Part shown: piece by piece, positions 24,994 to 32,961 of the stretch
How positions within the stretch are numbered: position 1 is the stretch's first letter
Layout of the letters: each line of letters opens with the position of its first letter
Origin: Robiginitomaculum sp.
GTDB lineage: Bacteria > Pseudomonadota > Alphaproteobacteria > Caulobacterales > Maricaulaceae
Length of the DNA: 46,364 nucleotides
Assembly (NCBI GenBank): GCA_021776595.1
Contig: JAJFFP010000054.1
Span: 1 to 46,364 of the forward strand
Reading direction: 5' to 3'
Translations under genes and position numbers: made by a program
Notes under the pieces: model-generated
Databases searched by the model: none
Seen by the model: the letters and a program-made list of their open reading frames with translations, nothing else
What the model was told of the DNA's origin: nothing

Positions 24994-25577
24994 ATGCTCA
25001 ATCTTCATTTTTGAAAGGCGGCATCTCGTCCAACGCTGCATACGGGCTGGTTTTGCTGTTCGCGTTGCTGGCCATTGTTATCGCGGGCACAGTGCGTGAG
25101 AAAGTATTGCAAACCAGAACCAATGCAGAGTATGCCGGCAGGGAGTTGGCAAAGCTGAATTCTATTGATAATTCAGACTTGTGGGCGAAGCGCGCGGATA
25201 AAAGCCAGAAAGCACTTAAACAGTGGCAAGCCTCTGTCTGGGAGGGGGAAACCGTAGGCGTGCTGGCGGCTAAAATACAACAAAGATTGATTGTGCTGGC
25301 CAGTGATATGGGTCTTGAAAATTCACAAATCACAGTGGGCAATGAATTAATCAATATTGATGGGCAAACGGTCATGCGCTTTTCCCTGACGGGGACGTCA
25401 TCTGGTAATGCAAAACCAATTGAGATATTGCTGGCCATTGCGAAGAATCAGAAGACGCTCATAGTCGATGAAATAACCGCTGATTTTTATCAGGGGCAAC
25501 GCAGTCTTGTCCGTTTGTCTGGTTTGGCGATTGTGAATCTTGGCCGTAGCGGTGCGAAGCAGGGTGCTAATCCATGA
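24990..25577 (+). CDS. gspM: Type II secretion inner-membrane protein GspM-like
   Basis: Short cytoplasmic N-terminus, a single membrane helix (GLVLLFALLAIVIAGTV), a coiled-coil-prone stretch with RELAKLNSIDNSDLWAKRA, and a small periplasmic ferredoxin-like domain: the GspM/PilO plan. Length 195 residues. The start is TTG 24990, which shares bases with the gspL stop (TTGA), with GTGAGG upstream, so translation is coupled. The stop overlaps the next ATG by four bases. The identity is inferred from topology and gene order. Confidence 0.72.
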   Translation: MNAQSSFLKGGISSNAAYGLVLLFALLAIVIAGTVREKVLQTRTNAEYAGRELAKLNSIDNSDLWAKRADKSQKALKQWQASVWEGETVGVLAAKIQQRLIVLASDMGLENSQITVGNELINIDGQTVMRFSLTGTSSGNAKPIEILLAIAKNQKTLIVDEITADFYQGQRSLVRLSGLAIVNLGRSGAKQGANP

Positions 25578-26086
25578 ATCGCTTTATTCTTGTTGGGGTC
25601 ACTGTGAGTGTGTTGGTTGTGGCCATACTGTTAGGCTGGTATCAAGCCAATACGGACGGTTTTTCTATTCCGGCAGGACAAAATGACTGGAAGGAACCCG
25701 TTTCCCCTCCTTCTGGTGAAACGCAAGTTGCTGAATTAAAAAAGAGATTGTTACAGACCGGGTATTTCAATAAAATTGACGGCCAGGATACAGACCAGCA
25801 AGACCAGGAAAATATAATCGATACACCGTTAGGCGCGGCGGAAAAAAAATATGGTCCATTTCCTCATATCATATCCATTGCCAGAATTGATGGGGTTGAT
25901 ACCGCGCAGCTCAGGTTGGAGGAGAATGTCATATTAACCGTGCGCGCAGGCGCGACGATTCCAAGTGGTTGGGTAATACACAGTATTTATCCGGATTATC
26001 TGGAGGCCGATGCTGGAAAGGAACGCTTCTCTTTTGAAGTGTTTGCGCATAAGAATATTCAGCAACAAGATGCTGGCGATGAATGA
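25574..26086 (+). CDS. GspC/PilP-like inner-membrane link to the secretin
   Basis: A 170-residue protein with one N-terminal membrane helix (FILVGVTVSVLVVAILLGW), a linker rich in Gln and Asp, and a small C-terminal beta domain (PHIISIARIDGVDTAQLRL, then VRAGATIPSGWVIHSI). This resembles the HR domain by which GspC or PilP contacts the N0 domain of the secretin, and the gene lies directly before gspD. It is shorter than classical GspC and has no PDZ or coiled-coil module. GspN or a lineage-specific subunit are alternatives. The start overlaps the gspM stop (ATGA). Confidence 0.58.
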   Translation: MNRFILVGVTVSVLVVAILLGWYQANTDGFSIPAGQNDWKEPVSPPSGETQVAELKKRLLQTGYFNKIDGQDTDQQDQENIIDTPLGAAEKKYGPFPHIISIARIDGVDTAQLRLEENVILTVRAGATIPSGWVIHSIYPDYLEADAGKERFSFEVFAHKNIQQQDAGDE

Positions 26087-26123
26087 ATCTTCCAAAAGAT
26101 GGACAATGTGGCATAGGCAGGCA

Positions 26124-28319
26124 ATGAAAAACTCAACAAAAAAACCATCATATTTTCTATGGGGTGTTGCATTGACTGGAATCAGCCTGATTCTGGCCGC
26201 CTGTGAAACGACTAATACAGTGCCGGATTTATCTACGCAATCGGCGCGTATTGGTGATAAGGTGCAAAGGCCACCGCAAAAGACGCAATCCACGGTCATT
26301 GATGCAGATGGTGATCAGGCTCTTGGCCCAGTGCCGGATCCGGTTGATATTAAACCTGTGCCAAGGATATCTGAACTTCAAAGGGCGACTGGCCCGGACG
26401 TTTCTACGCGTGCCCCAAAAATTGCAATCAAGACGGTTGATGCCTATGTGGCACCCTCGCCTTTGCCAGAATTCATTGATGTGGCCTTGGGTGAGATGCT
26501 GAAATTGCCCTATGTCACAGGCCCTGGGGTAGCTGCCCGTGAAGATGTTGTGCAATTACGCTCTTCCGGTATTTTGTCGGGGGAAGACTTTTTTGAGTTA
26601 GTGCAATCCGCGCTTCGTGATTATGGCGTGCGGATCATCCCGGAAAATGGTGTTTACAGGGTGTTGGAAGATCAGGCCCTAAAAGCCCGTATGCCGCGTT
26701 TTATCCGCTCAAGAGCGCAGCCGGGCACACCAAGGTCACTGCGCCCGGTCATACAATTGGTTGAGCTTTATGCCGTTGATGCCAATAGCATGGTTGAGTT
26801 ACTGAATCAGGCGATGGGCGGGCAAAGCAAGAATGTAAAAATCCAGGCTAATCCTCTTAATAATACTATCACGCTTTCGGGCCTGCCTGATGAGGTGAAT
26901 TCAACCCTGTCCATCATCAAGGAACTTGATGAGCTGAACTATGCCGGCTCGTCCGTGCAGCGTTATTCTCCGGTCTATTGGGAGGCCAATGCCTTAGCCA
27001 GTGAGGTAGGTAAAATCCTGAAGGTGGAAGGTTGGCAAGTGACGTCAAACCTTTCTGCACCCAGGGCGATCAATTTACTGCCAATAGAATATTCCAATGA
27101 CATCTTTATTTTTTCACGTAATAAAATGGTGAGTGAACGCACCAATATGTGGCTCAAAGAGCTGGATCGTCCGGTCAAGGCCGGCAATAACAGCCAGCTT
27201 TTTATCTATCAGGTTGCCAATATTGATGCGATTGACCTGGCCGACATAGCAAATTCTGCTCTGGGGGCAGGCAGTGGAAGATCATCTGGAGCGGGGGGCA
27301 ATTCTGCCTCTGCAGCAGGCGCAGACGCCAAAGAGGGGGGACGGAAAAGTCGCGGAGGAAATTCTGGCGGACCTTTCGTGGTCGATCCCATAGGTAATCG
27401 GTTGATTTTTTCAGGCACGGCCAATGAGTATGATCGCATCCTGCCATTACTCAAACAATTGGACCGGGCCCCGGCTGAGGTGTTGATTGAGGTTACCATT
27501 GCTGAGGTAACACTTAATGACAGCACTAAATTTGGTCTGGAATTCTTCATCAATGACATTGGTGCCAATAATTTCAAAAATCAGTTCGGCACCCAAGGCC
27601 TGGGGGTTGGCAGCACGGGCTTTAATGTGGCCATTGCCAAAGGTGATGTTACCTTGAATGCCAATACGCTTGCCACCAATAGTGATATTAAAGTGCTTTC
27701 GACCCCACGATTGATGGCGCGTTCTGGCGGCACGGCTAATATCACCGTTGGCACGGACGTGCCGGTAATCACCTCACAACGGGCCGCCAATTCACAATCC
27801 TCTGCCGGTGTGACCGATGTATTACAAACGGTTTCCTATCGTAAAACCGGGGTGATTTTGAATATCGAACCGATTGTCTTCAGCAATAACCGTATTGACC
27901 TGACGATTAGTCAGGAAGTCTCGGCAACTCTTGATTCAGGCAACAACAATATTTCCAGCCCGACGATTTCCAATCGTTCACTGGAAACCCAGTTGTCTTT
28001 AGAGGATGGCCAGACGGCTGTCCTGGGCGGTTTGATGCAAGATACCGTAACCAATAAGGAATCGGGCATTCCATTCTTGAAGGACATTCCCCTGCTCGGC
28101 AATGCCTTCTCATCGACCTCGGTAACCGCAGACCGCACAGAGCTACTGGTTCTGATCACCGCTTACATCATGCGTGGGCAGGAAGATAAAACCGCGTTCG
28201 TGAATAGCCTGACGCAAGGCATTGATTCTTCTTTGCAAAAATCAGGTCAGTTGATTACGCTTCTGCCGCGCAACACGGTTCTTTCCGGTATAACAAAAAG
28301 CAAAGCCTCCGATGAATAA
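26124..28319 (+). CDS. gspD: Type II secretion outer-membrane secretin GspD
   Basis: Forms the outer-membrane gate of the secretion system. From ATG 26124 the protein begins with a lipoprotein signal (ISLILAAC, Cys27), then N0-N3-like domains with a Gly/Ser-rich loop at 27271-27380, and the secretin core: EVLIEVTIAEV, STPRLMARSGGTANITVG and VLGGLMQDTVTNKESGIPFLKDIPLLGNAF are signature blocks. Length 731 residues. The frame is open back to 26010, overlapping the previous gene, but only the 26124 start makes a sensible signal. A lipidated secretin may reach the outer membrane without a separate pilotin. gspI begins at the last base of the stop. Confidence 0.92.
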   Translation: MKNSTKKPSYFLWGVALTGISLILAACETTNTVPDLSTQSARIGDKVQRPPQKTQSTVIDADGDQALGPVPDPVDIKPVPRISELQRATGPDVSTRAPKIAIKTVDAYVAPSPLPEFIDVALGEMLKLPYVTGPGVAAREDVVQLRSSGILSGEDFFELVQSALRDYGVRIIPENGVYRVLEDQALKARMPRFIRSRAQPGTPRSLRPVIQLVELYAVDANSMVELLNQAMGGQSKNVKIQANPLNNTITLSGLPDEVNSTLSIIKELDELNYAGSSVQRYSPVYWEANALASEVGKILKVEGWQVTSNLSAPRAINLLPIEYSNDIFIFSRNKMVSERTNMWLKELDRPVKAGNNSQLFIYQVANIDAIDLADIANSALGAGSGRSSGAGGNSASAAGADAKEGGRKSRGGNSGGPFVVDPIGNRLIFSGTANEYDRILPLLKQLDRAPAEVLIEVTIAEVTLNDSTKFGLEFFINDIGANNFKNQFGTQGLGVGSTGFNVAIAKGDVTLNANTLATNSDIKVLSTPRLMARSGGTANITVGTDVPVITSQRAANSQSSAGVTDVLQTVSYRKTGVILNIEPIVFSNNRIDLTISQEVSATLDSGNNNISSPTISNRSLETQLSLEDGQTAVLGGLMQDTVTNKESGIPFLKDIPLLGNAFSSTSVTADRTELLVLITAYIMRGQEDKTAFVNSLTQGIDSSLQKSGQLITLLPRNTVLSGITKSKASDE

Positions 28320-28783
28320 TGCAAACGGTAGCTGGCGAACCTCAACGCATGATTAAAACTGGACCGGTTGCCGCCTCGCCCGGTTTTTCTGTTCTGGAAG
28401 CCATCATTGCCATTGCCATACTGGCCATAGCGTTTCTGCCCCTGCTGGCCTTGCAGGAGCAGATGGCGCGAAACACTCTTTCTATGGAACGCAATCAAAA
28501 AGTGATGGCAGTAAAACGTTCTGCATTGGCTTACGTGCGCGCCATCAATCCCATGCGCGACCCTCGCGGTGAGACGAACCTGGGCGCGGCTATAATGCGC
28601 TGGGATGCCATACCGGTTTCAGAAGAAAGACCGGTGGTTAAGCCCGGCGGGGTAAAGGGCCGCTTTGTTGTCAGGCTTTATGATGTAGAGGTCACGCTGG
28701 AGTTTGAAGATTTGCGAGCCCAGACATTTAGTGTGCAAATTATGGGCTGGCGGGCTACGCAATCCATGTTGTCAGGCTTATAA
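28319..28783 (+). CDS. gspI: Type II secretion minor pseudopilin GspI
   Basis: Minor pseudopilin of 154 residues. The prepilin segment SPGFSVLEAIIAIAILAIAFLP shows cleavage after Gly and Glu at mature position 5. Small size, MERNQKVMAVKRSALAYVRAINP after the helix and a short beta-rich C-terminus fit GspI. ATG 28319 overlaps the gspD stop by one base (TAATG). The leader is unusually long (about 22 residues), so the ATG at 28349 is an alternative start. The gene converges on gspH with 22 bases between the stops. Confidence 0.78.
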   Translation: MQTVAGEPQRMIKTGPVAASPGFSVLEAIIAIAILAIAFLPLLALQEQMARNTLSMERNQKVMAVKRSALAYVRAINPMRDPRGETNLGAAIMRWDAIPVSEERPVVKPGGVKGRFVVRLYDVEVTLEFEDLRAQTFSVQIMGWRATQSMLSGL

Positions 28784-28805
28784 GTCTGTGGGCCTGTTTC
28801 CTCAG

Positions 28806-29270
28806 TTATTTACCGACTGACGCAGCGATGCGTTCTGGTGTGCAATTTGGCGGTGCAAAATCATAATCCGCTTTTCGGCCATGGGGTCCGATCAGGCGGA
28901 TATGTCCGCCAAGACACATGCCCGATGGTGAAATCATGATGGCATTCCCTTGGATATTCCATCCGTCAGGCAGGGGCAGGCGCCAAATATTGGAAATGTT
29001 ATCGGGCAGGGGGAAAGATGTGTCAGTAACAATCGCGGCGCTTTGTCCCAGAAGCAGTGCTTTGGCGCGATAGTTTACTATCTCCCGTGCGGCGGCTTTG
29101 GATTGGGACGCAAACCGTGCCCCTTGTAAACTGCCCGATAAATTTACCGTGGCAATGGAAACAACAATGCTAATGATAGCAAGCGTTATCATCACTTCCA
29201 TCAAGGAGAAGCCCTGATTGCCCGGTAAAGTGATGTGATAGTGGCTTTTTTTACATGGATATATCGGCAT
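28806..29270 (-). CDS. gspH: Type II secretion minor pseudopilin GspH
   Basis: Minor pseudopilin of 154 residues: NQGFSLMEVMITLAIISIVVSIA is the prepilin segment. The body contains IVNYRAKALLLGQSAAIV and a C-terminal Gly/Cys-containing beta region (GMCLGGHIRLIG), the usual GspH/FimT plan. The frame is open to 29507, but this upstream part lies inside gspG in another frame; ATG 29270, preceded by GGGAAAGG, gives a normal short leader. It overlaps the gspG end by 20 bases. Order on this strand is gspF, gspG, gspH. Confidence 0.82.
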   Translation of the reverse strand: MPIYPCKKSHYHITLPGNQGFSLMEVMITLAIISIVVSIATVNLSGSLQGARFASQSKAAAREIVNYRAKALLLGQSAAIVTDTSFPLPDNISNIWRLPLPDGWNIQGNAIMISPSGMCLGGHIRLIGPHGRKADYDFAPPNCTPERIAASVGK

Positions 29271-29730
29271 TATTGCCTTTCCCGCCAACCGCATTATCAG
29301 CACCATAAGAAACCACTTTGGGGCTTTTCTGCGCACCGCGTTCATCGGCTTTGGGTAGCACATAATGATAAGGATTGCCCCAGGGGTCTGATGGAAAGTC
29401 GCCATCAAGATAGGGGCCATACCACTGGGCCTGTAAATTGGGGTCGCTTGGCATTTTTGCCAGTATTTCCAGACCTTCTTCTTTGGTTGGAAAGCGGCCA
29501 AAATCAATACGAAAACTGTTCAACGCCAGCTTTATGGTTTTAGCCTGTGCCTTGGCGGCAACGACTTTGGATCGATCAAGCTGGGTGAAGAGGCGTGGTG
29601 CAACCAGGGTAACAATGGTGCCCATAATTGCCAGCACCACGAGGATTTCTAAAAGTGAATAGCCAGCGCGCTTATCATGTTTTTCAGGCAGGTTTTTAAC
29701 AGCGCCGGTTTGGGTTTTTGTATGTGTCAT
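29251..29730 (-). CDS. gspG: Type II secretion major pseudopilin GspG
   Basis: The main subunit of the pseudopilus. RAGYSLLEILVVLAIMGTIVTLVAP is the prepilin segment (cleavage after Gly), followed by IKLALNSFRIDFGRFPTKEEGLEIL and DPWGNPYHYVLP, the calcium-site region that marks GspG. At 159 residues it is the normal size. The leader of about 23 residues is long. The start overlaps the gspF stop by four bases (ATGA), so the two are coupled. Confidence 0.93.
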   Translation of the reverse strand: MTHTKTQTGAVKNLPEKHDKRAGYSLLEILVVLAIMGTIVTLVAPRLFTQLDRSKVVAAKAQAKTIKLALNSFRIDFGRFPTKEEGLEILAKMPSDPNLQAQWYGPYLDGDFPSDPWGNPYHYVLPKADERGAQKSPKVVSYGADNAVGGKGNNADISM

Positions 29731-30935
29731 ATGTCAAACTCATAAAGACTGGTCATGGCGAGAACAATACTCAAAACAATAGTGCCCACAATCATGGCAA
29801 TAAAAAGAATGGCCGCAGGCTCTGCAATGGCGGTAAGGGCCTTGGCGCGCTCACGGGTTTCCTTTTCCTTGGTGTCGGCAACAAATAATAGCATATCTGC
29901 AAGCGCACCGGAATTGCGTCCGGTGCGAATAAGATCGATAGACAAGGCATCCATGGCTGGCAGATGCTCTTCCAGCACTTCATCAATATTGCGCCCGGCC
30001 CTTATTTCACTTCTTGCACCGCTCATGCCGTGTTTCAGGTCTTTGGAATTCAGGCCCGATGCGCCAAGGCGCAAAGCGGTAAGAATGTCCGCCCCATTAT
30101 CCAGTGCAATGCCCATAGTGCGCGCCCATCCGCCGATTTCTGACTGTATCAGAAAACCCCCGACCACCGGCATTTTTTCTGCAAGACTTCTGAAACCTTC
30201 ACGGAATTTTTTGTTTCTAAAAATAAAAACCGACCCGGTGACCAAGGTAATTATGCCAGATACAAACACAAAAGCATGGGCTTTCATCCATACGCCGGTG
30301 GAAATCACGATCTTGGAAATCAGGGGTAAATTGTCCCGGTTATCACCGATCAGCGCATCAAAACGCGGCACCACAAACAAAAACATCAGCAGTACGATCA
30401 AGCCACCAACGCTGGCCAGAAACAACGGATAGGAAAGAGCGCCACGGATTTCACTGCGCATATTGTCTTCAAATTCCATACGCTCGGAAGCATCGTCGAG
30501 CGCCTTGGCAAGTGTGCCGGTGGCTTCGCCCAGTTCTGCCAGTCTGGCCACGTAGCGCGGCAGGCCCTGCATGTGATTATCCAGTGAATTCGATAAACGC
30601 TGTCCGGCCCGTAAATCGGCGCGGATGGCATTGGCGCATTTGGCCAGTGCAGGATTGGCATTGGATTTGGCCAAACTCTGCATGGCCTCCAGCAACCCCA
30701 CACCAGCTTTTAGCAAGGTGGCCAATTGACGAATAAAGGCCGACTGATCCTTGCGGGTTATTTTACGCGCTCTGAGGAAGTCCAGTATTGGCGAGGCATT
30801 GCGTTCCACCAGTGAGAATGGAGAAAGCTGGCGTTTTTCAATAGATAAATATGCTGCATCCTGATCAACAGCTTCAATCTCGCCGCTAACCGTGGTGCCG
30901 TTTCTTCTCAGGGCCTTGTAATAATATCTGGGCAT
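29727..30935 (-). CDS. gspF: Type II secretion inner-membrane platform protein GspF
   Basis: Polytopic platform protein at the centre of the assembly complex. It opens with RYYYKALRRNGTTVSGEIEA, the usual GspF/PilC start, and has two repeated helical cytoplasmic domains separated by membrane helices (about residues 170-190, 220-240 and 375-398). The blocks FIRQLATLLKAGVGLLEAM and ELGEATGTLAKAL are family hallmarks. Length 402 residues. It leads the minus-strand block gspFGH. The upstream 72 bases to the glycosyltransferase end show no clear promoter. Confidence 0.92.
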   Translation of the reverse strand: MPRYYYKALRRNGTTVSGEIEAVDQDAAYLSIEKRQLSPFSLVERNASPILDFLRARKITRKDQSAFIRQLATLLKAGVGLLEAMQSLAKSNANPALAKCANAIRADLRAGQRLSNSLDNHMQGLPRYVARLAELGEATGTLAKALDDASERMEFEDNMRSEIRGALSYPLFLASVGGLIVLLMFLFVVPRFDALIGDNRDNLPLISKIVISTGVWMKAHAFVFVSGIITLVTGSVFIFRNKKFREGFRSLAEKMPVVGGFLIQSEIGGWARTMGIALDNGADILTALRLGASGLNSKDLKHGMSGARSEIRAGRNIDEVLEEHLPAMDALSIDLIRTGRNSGALADMLLFVADTKEKETRERAKALTAIAEPAAILFIAMIVGTIVLSIVLAMTSLYEFDI

Positions 30936-31007
30936 GGTTTCTCAACAGAACGTGCAACCATTGCTTACACCAAAAAGGTGCGATTTTTCAATGCCCTTGC
31001 GCAGGAA

Positions 31008-31952
31008 TTAGCCTTTTGGCGGTGCGCCAAGGCGTTCCCGGACCACATAGGCCGGTTTTTTAGAGGTTATATCAAGGATGCGGATAAAATATTGCCCGGT
31101 AATGCCCACGGCGGCGAGGTTTAACCCACCGAGCAGCAATATTGTGACCATGAGGGAACTCCACCCGGCTTGCGTAGGGATACCCAGCAGTTTGCGTGTA
31201 ATCACCGCGAGTGCCAGCGCGAAGCTAAGCCCTGCCACTAAAAAGCCCAGGCGGGTAAAAACCTGCATCAGGAAACTGGAATTGCCCACCAACAAATCAC
31301 TAAACTGGGTCCATCGCCGTGCAAAGCTATAGCGTGAACGCCCCTCTGTGCTAGAGTGGTGGGCCGTGGGCACGGCCACAATATCGTTGGTGACCTGACG
31401 GATTAAAGCCGGAATAAATGGCCGGTTGGTTTTGATGGCCAGCATACCATCAACCACATGACGGCGGATCAGTTTTAAGGGCGACAGGCGCACCTGATAA
31501 CCAAGCACCACATAGTCAAACCATGCTTTGATGCGGCTGGTGAAACGCTGCATGAGGGAGTGTTTTTTGCGGGCATGGGTGGCGGTGACCATATCATGCC
31601 CTTCCTGTGTAATCAGCAAGGGAATATCTTCCGGGCTTTGTTGCAGATCATCATCAATGGTGATCATCCAGTCACCACGGGCCTGTTGCAAACCACAAAG
31701 CACCGCGCCGGGTTTGCCAAAATTACGGGTCAGTGTGATGACCATGACGCCCTTTTGTTTTGCCAGAGATCGTAAATGTTCACGCGTTTCATCGTGCGTG
31801 GAGCCATCATCTACCAATATGATTTCAAAACTGGCCTTGACGGTTTTTGTAAACACATTTTGCAAGCGTGATACCAGTTCAGCCAGCGCTTTTCCGGTAT
31901 TATAAACCGGAACGATCACACTATAACGGGGCTTTGCAGCAGGCGCGGTCAT
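31008..31952 (-). CDS. Family 2 glycosyltransferase, polyprenyl-phosphate type (GtrB/ArnC/DPM-like)
   Basis: Transfers a sugar from a nucleotide donor to polyprenyl phosphate on the cytoplasmic face. The GT-A domain shows SVIVPVYNTG, IILVDDGSTHDET, TRNFGKPGAVLCGLQQA and DDDLQQSPEDI. Two C-terminal membrane helices (GFLVAGLSFALALAVI and MVTILLLGGLNLAAVGI) and the ending GQYFIRIL...YVVRERLG match the GtrB/ArnC/DPM group. The start overlaps the stop of the upstream sulfotransferase gene (ATGA). It is the last gene of an eight-gene minus-strand block, and its lipid-linked sugar could serve the large membrane protein of that block. The sugar is unknown. Confidence 0.86.
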   Translation of the reverse strand: MTAPAAKPRYSVIVPVYNTGKALAELVSRLQNVFTKTVKASFEIILVDDGSTHDETREHLRSLAKQKGVMVITLTRNFGKPGAVLCGLQQARGDWMITIDDDLQQSPEDIPLLITQEGHDMVTATHARKKHSLMQRFTSRIKAWFDYVVLGYQVRLSPLKLIRRHVVDGMLAIKTNRPFIPALIRQVTNDIVAVPTAHHSSTEGRSRYSFARRWTQFSDLLVGNSSFLMQVFTRLGFLVAGLSFALALAVITRKLLGIPTQAGWSSLMVTILLLGGLNLAAVGITGQYFIRILDITSKKPAYVVRERLGAPPKG

Positions 31953-32950
31953 CGGTTGGCACCCCTTTGCACGATACGATCAATGATATGTTGGCGTTGC
32001 TCACGTTGTTCCTGCTCTCGTTTTGATGGTGGTGTGGCCGCTTCTCCTGGCATAATCTGGTTTTCCAGTTTTTGTGTTTCAAGGGCTGCCCTGTCGGGAT
32101 CAAGCGAGGCAGCATCACTGTCAAGTGGATAGCCAAAAGTGCGCATCAGACCGGCACATCGCAATTCTACATACTGTATATCGGCATCGCTGAGGATGGA
32201 TTTATATTTTTGCGCGTTATTTTTTTGCACAGGTTTTGCCAGGTTTTCCCACGCCTGGGTGCGTCCGGCATTACGTCTGGTGCGCGGGTCCTGATAAAAG
32301 TTCAACATGGCCGGATCATAGGCAAGATCAAGGTGCTTGCACAAGGTGTTGGCGGTTTCCTCAGTTTCGGCGATTAAGTCCTCATAGCGCACACGGACTA
32401 TCCGCCGACTTGGTTGCATTTGATTACAGGCGGACTGGCTGGCGCTCTGGTCCTTGACCCAGACATCCATGGCGCGCTTAACCCCGCCCGGCACGGCGCG
32501 GGTTTTAACCCAGCTTGCCGCCACATCACGCGGGTCACGCACTTGATATACAAAACGGCAATCGGGCCAGTTTGACAGCAAAAAGGGTAAAATGAGGTAG
32601 GTGTAATTCTCTTTGACGAAACTGATCTGTTCATCAGTTTTTCGTTCTTGCGCATACAAGAAATTAAATAATTGCGCGATGGTTCTTTGCGGGCAGGCGG
32701 TATTGATGGCAGCCATATCCGGGGCGCTATCCCATTCCCCGATCATACAGGTCTGTGCGTCGGGAATGTCACGCGTCAGGGCGTTCCAGTTCTCGTCCAG
32801 GTTTGTGGGATGGTAGGTGTGTGCATTCAAACCAAACAGGCGAAACAGATGCGATGGCGGCGGGCCGGAAACATGCGGGTGTCCGTTCATGATCGAGGTG
32901 ACCAGATTGCTGCCGGAGCGTTCCGAGCAAATAAGAAAAGTAAATGACAT
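31949..32950 (-). CDS. PAPS-dependent sulfotransferase, first of two in the glycan block
   Basis: Cytoplasmic enzyme moving sulfate from PAPS to an acceptor. The 5'-phosphosulfate loop is ICSERSGSNLV (residues 7-17) and the 3'-phosphate site is VYQVRDPRDVAASW. Length 333 residues. The C-terminal 40 residues are charged and rich in Glu, Gln and Arg. The acceptor is unknown; the context suggests a sugar, a lipid-linked glycan or a related small molecule. Spacing is 11 bases from the DegT-like gene upstream and a four-base overlap with the glycosyltransferase downstream. Confidence 0.84.
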   Translation of the reverse strand: MSFTFLICSERSGSNLVTSIMNGHPHVSGPPPSHLFRLFGLNAHTYHPTNLDENWNALTRDIPDAQTCMIGEWDSAPDMAAINTACPQRTIAQLFNFLYAQERKTDEQISFVKENYTYLILPFLLSNWPDCRFVYQVRDPRDVAASWVKTRAVPGGVKRAMDVWVKDQSASQSACNQMQPSRRIVRVRYEDLIAETEETANTLCKHLDLAYDPAMLNFYQDPRTRRNAGRTQAWENLAKPVQKNNAQKYKSILSDADIQYVELRCAGLMRTFGYPLDSDAASLDPDRAALETQKLENQIMPGEAATPPSKREQEQREQRQHIIDRIVQRGANR

Positions 32951-32961
32951 AATGCCCCCTG

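Noticed and set aside
26010-26123. Earlier start for gspD
   Set aside because: It would overlap the preceding gene by about 77 bases and bury the lipoprotein signal in a charged leader.
29271-29507. N-terminal extension of gspH
   Set aside because: This part lies within gspG in another frame; the ATG at 29270 with a good ribosome binding site gives a normal prepilin leader.
30968-30980. CACC-AAAAA-GGTG hairpin between gspF and the glycosyltransferase
   Set aside because: The stem has only four pairs and no clear U-tract in the needed direction; too weak to call a terminator.
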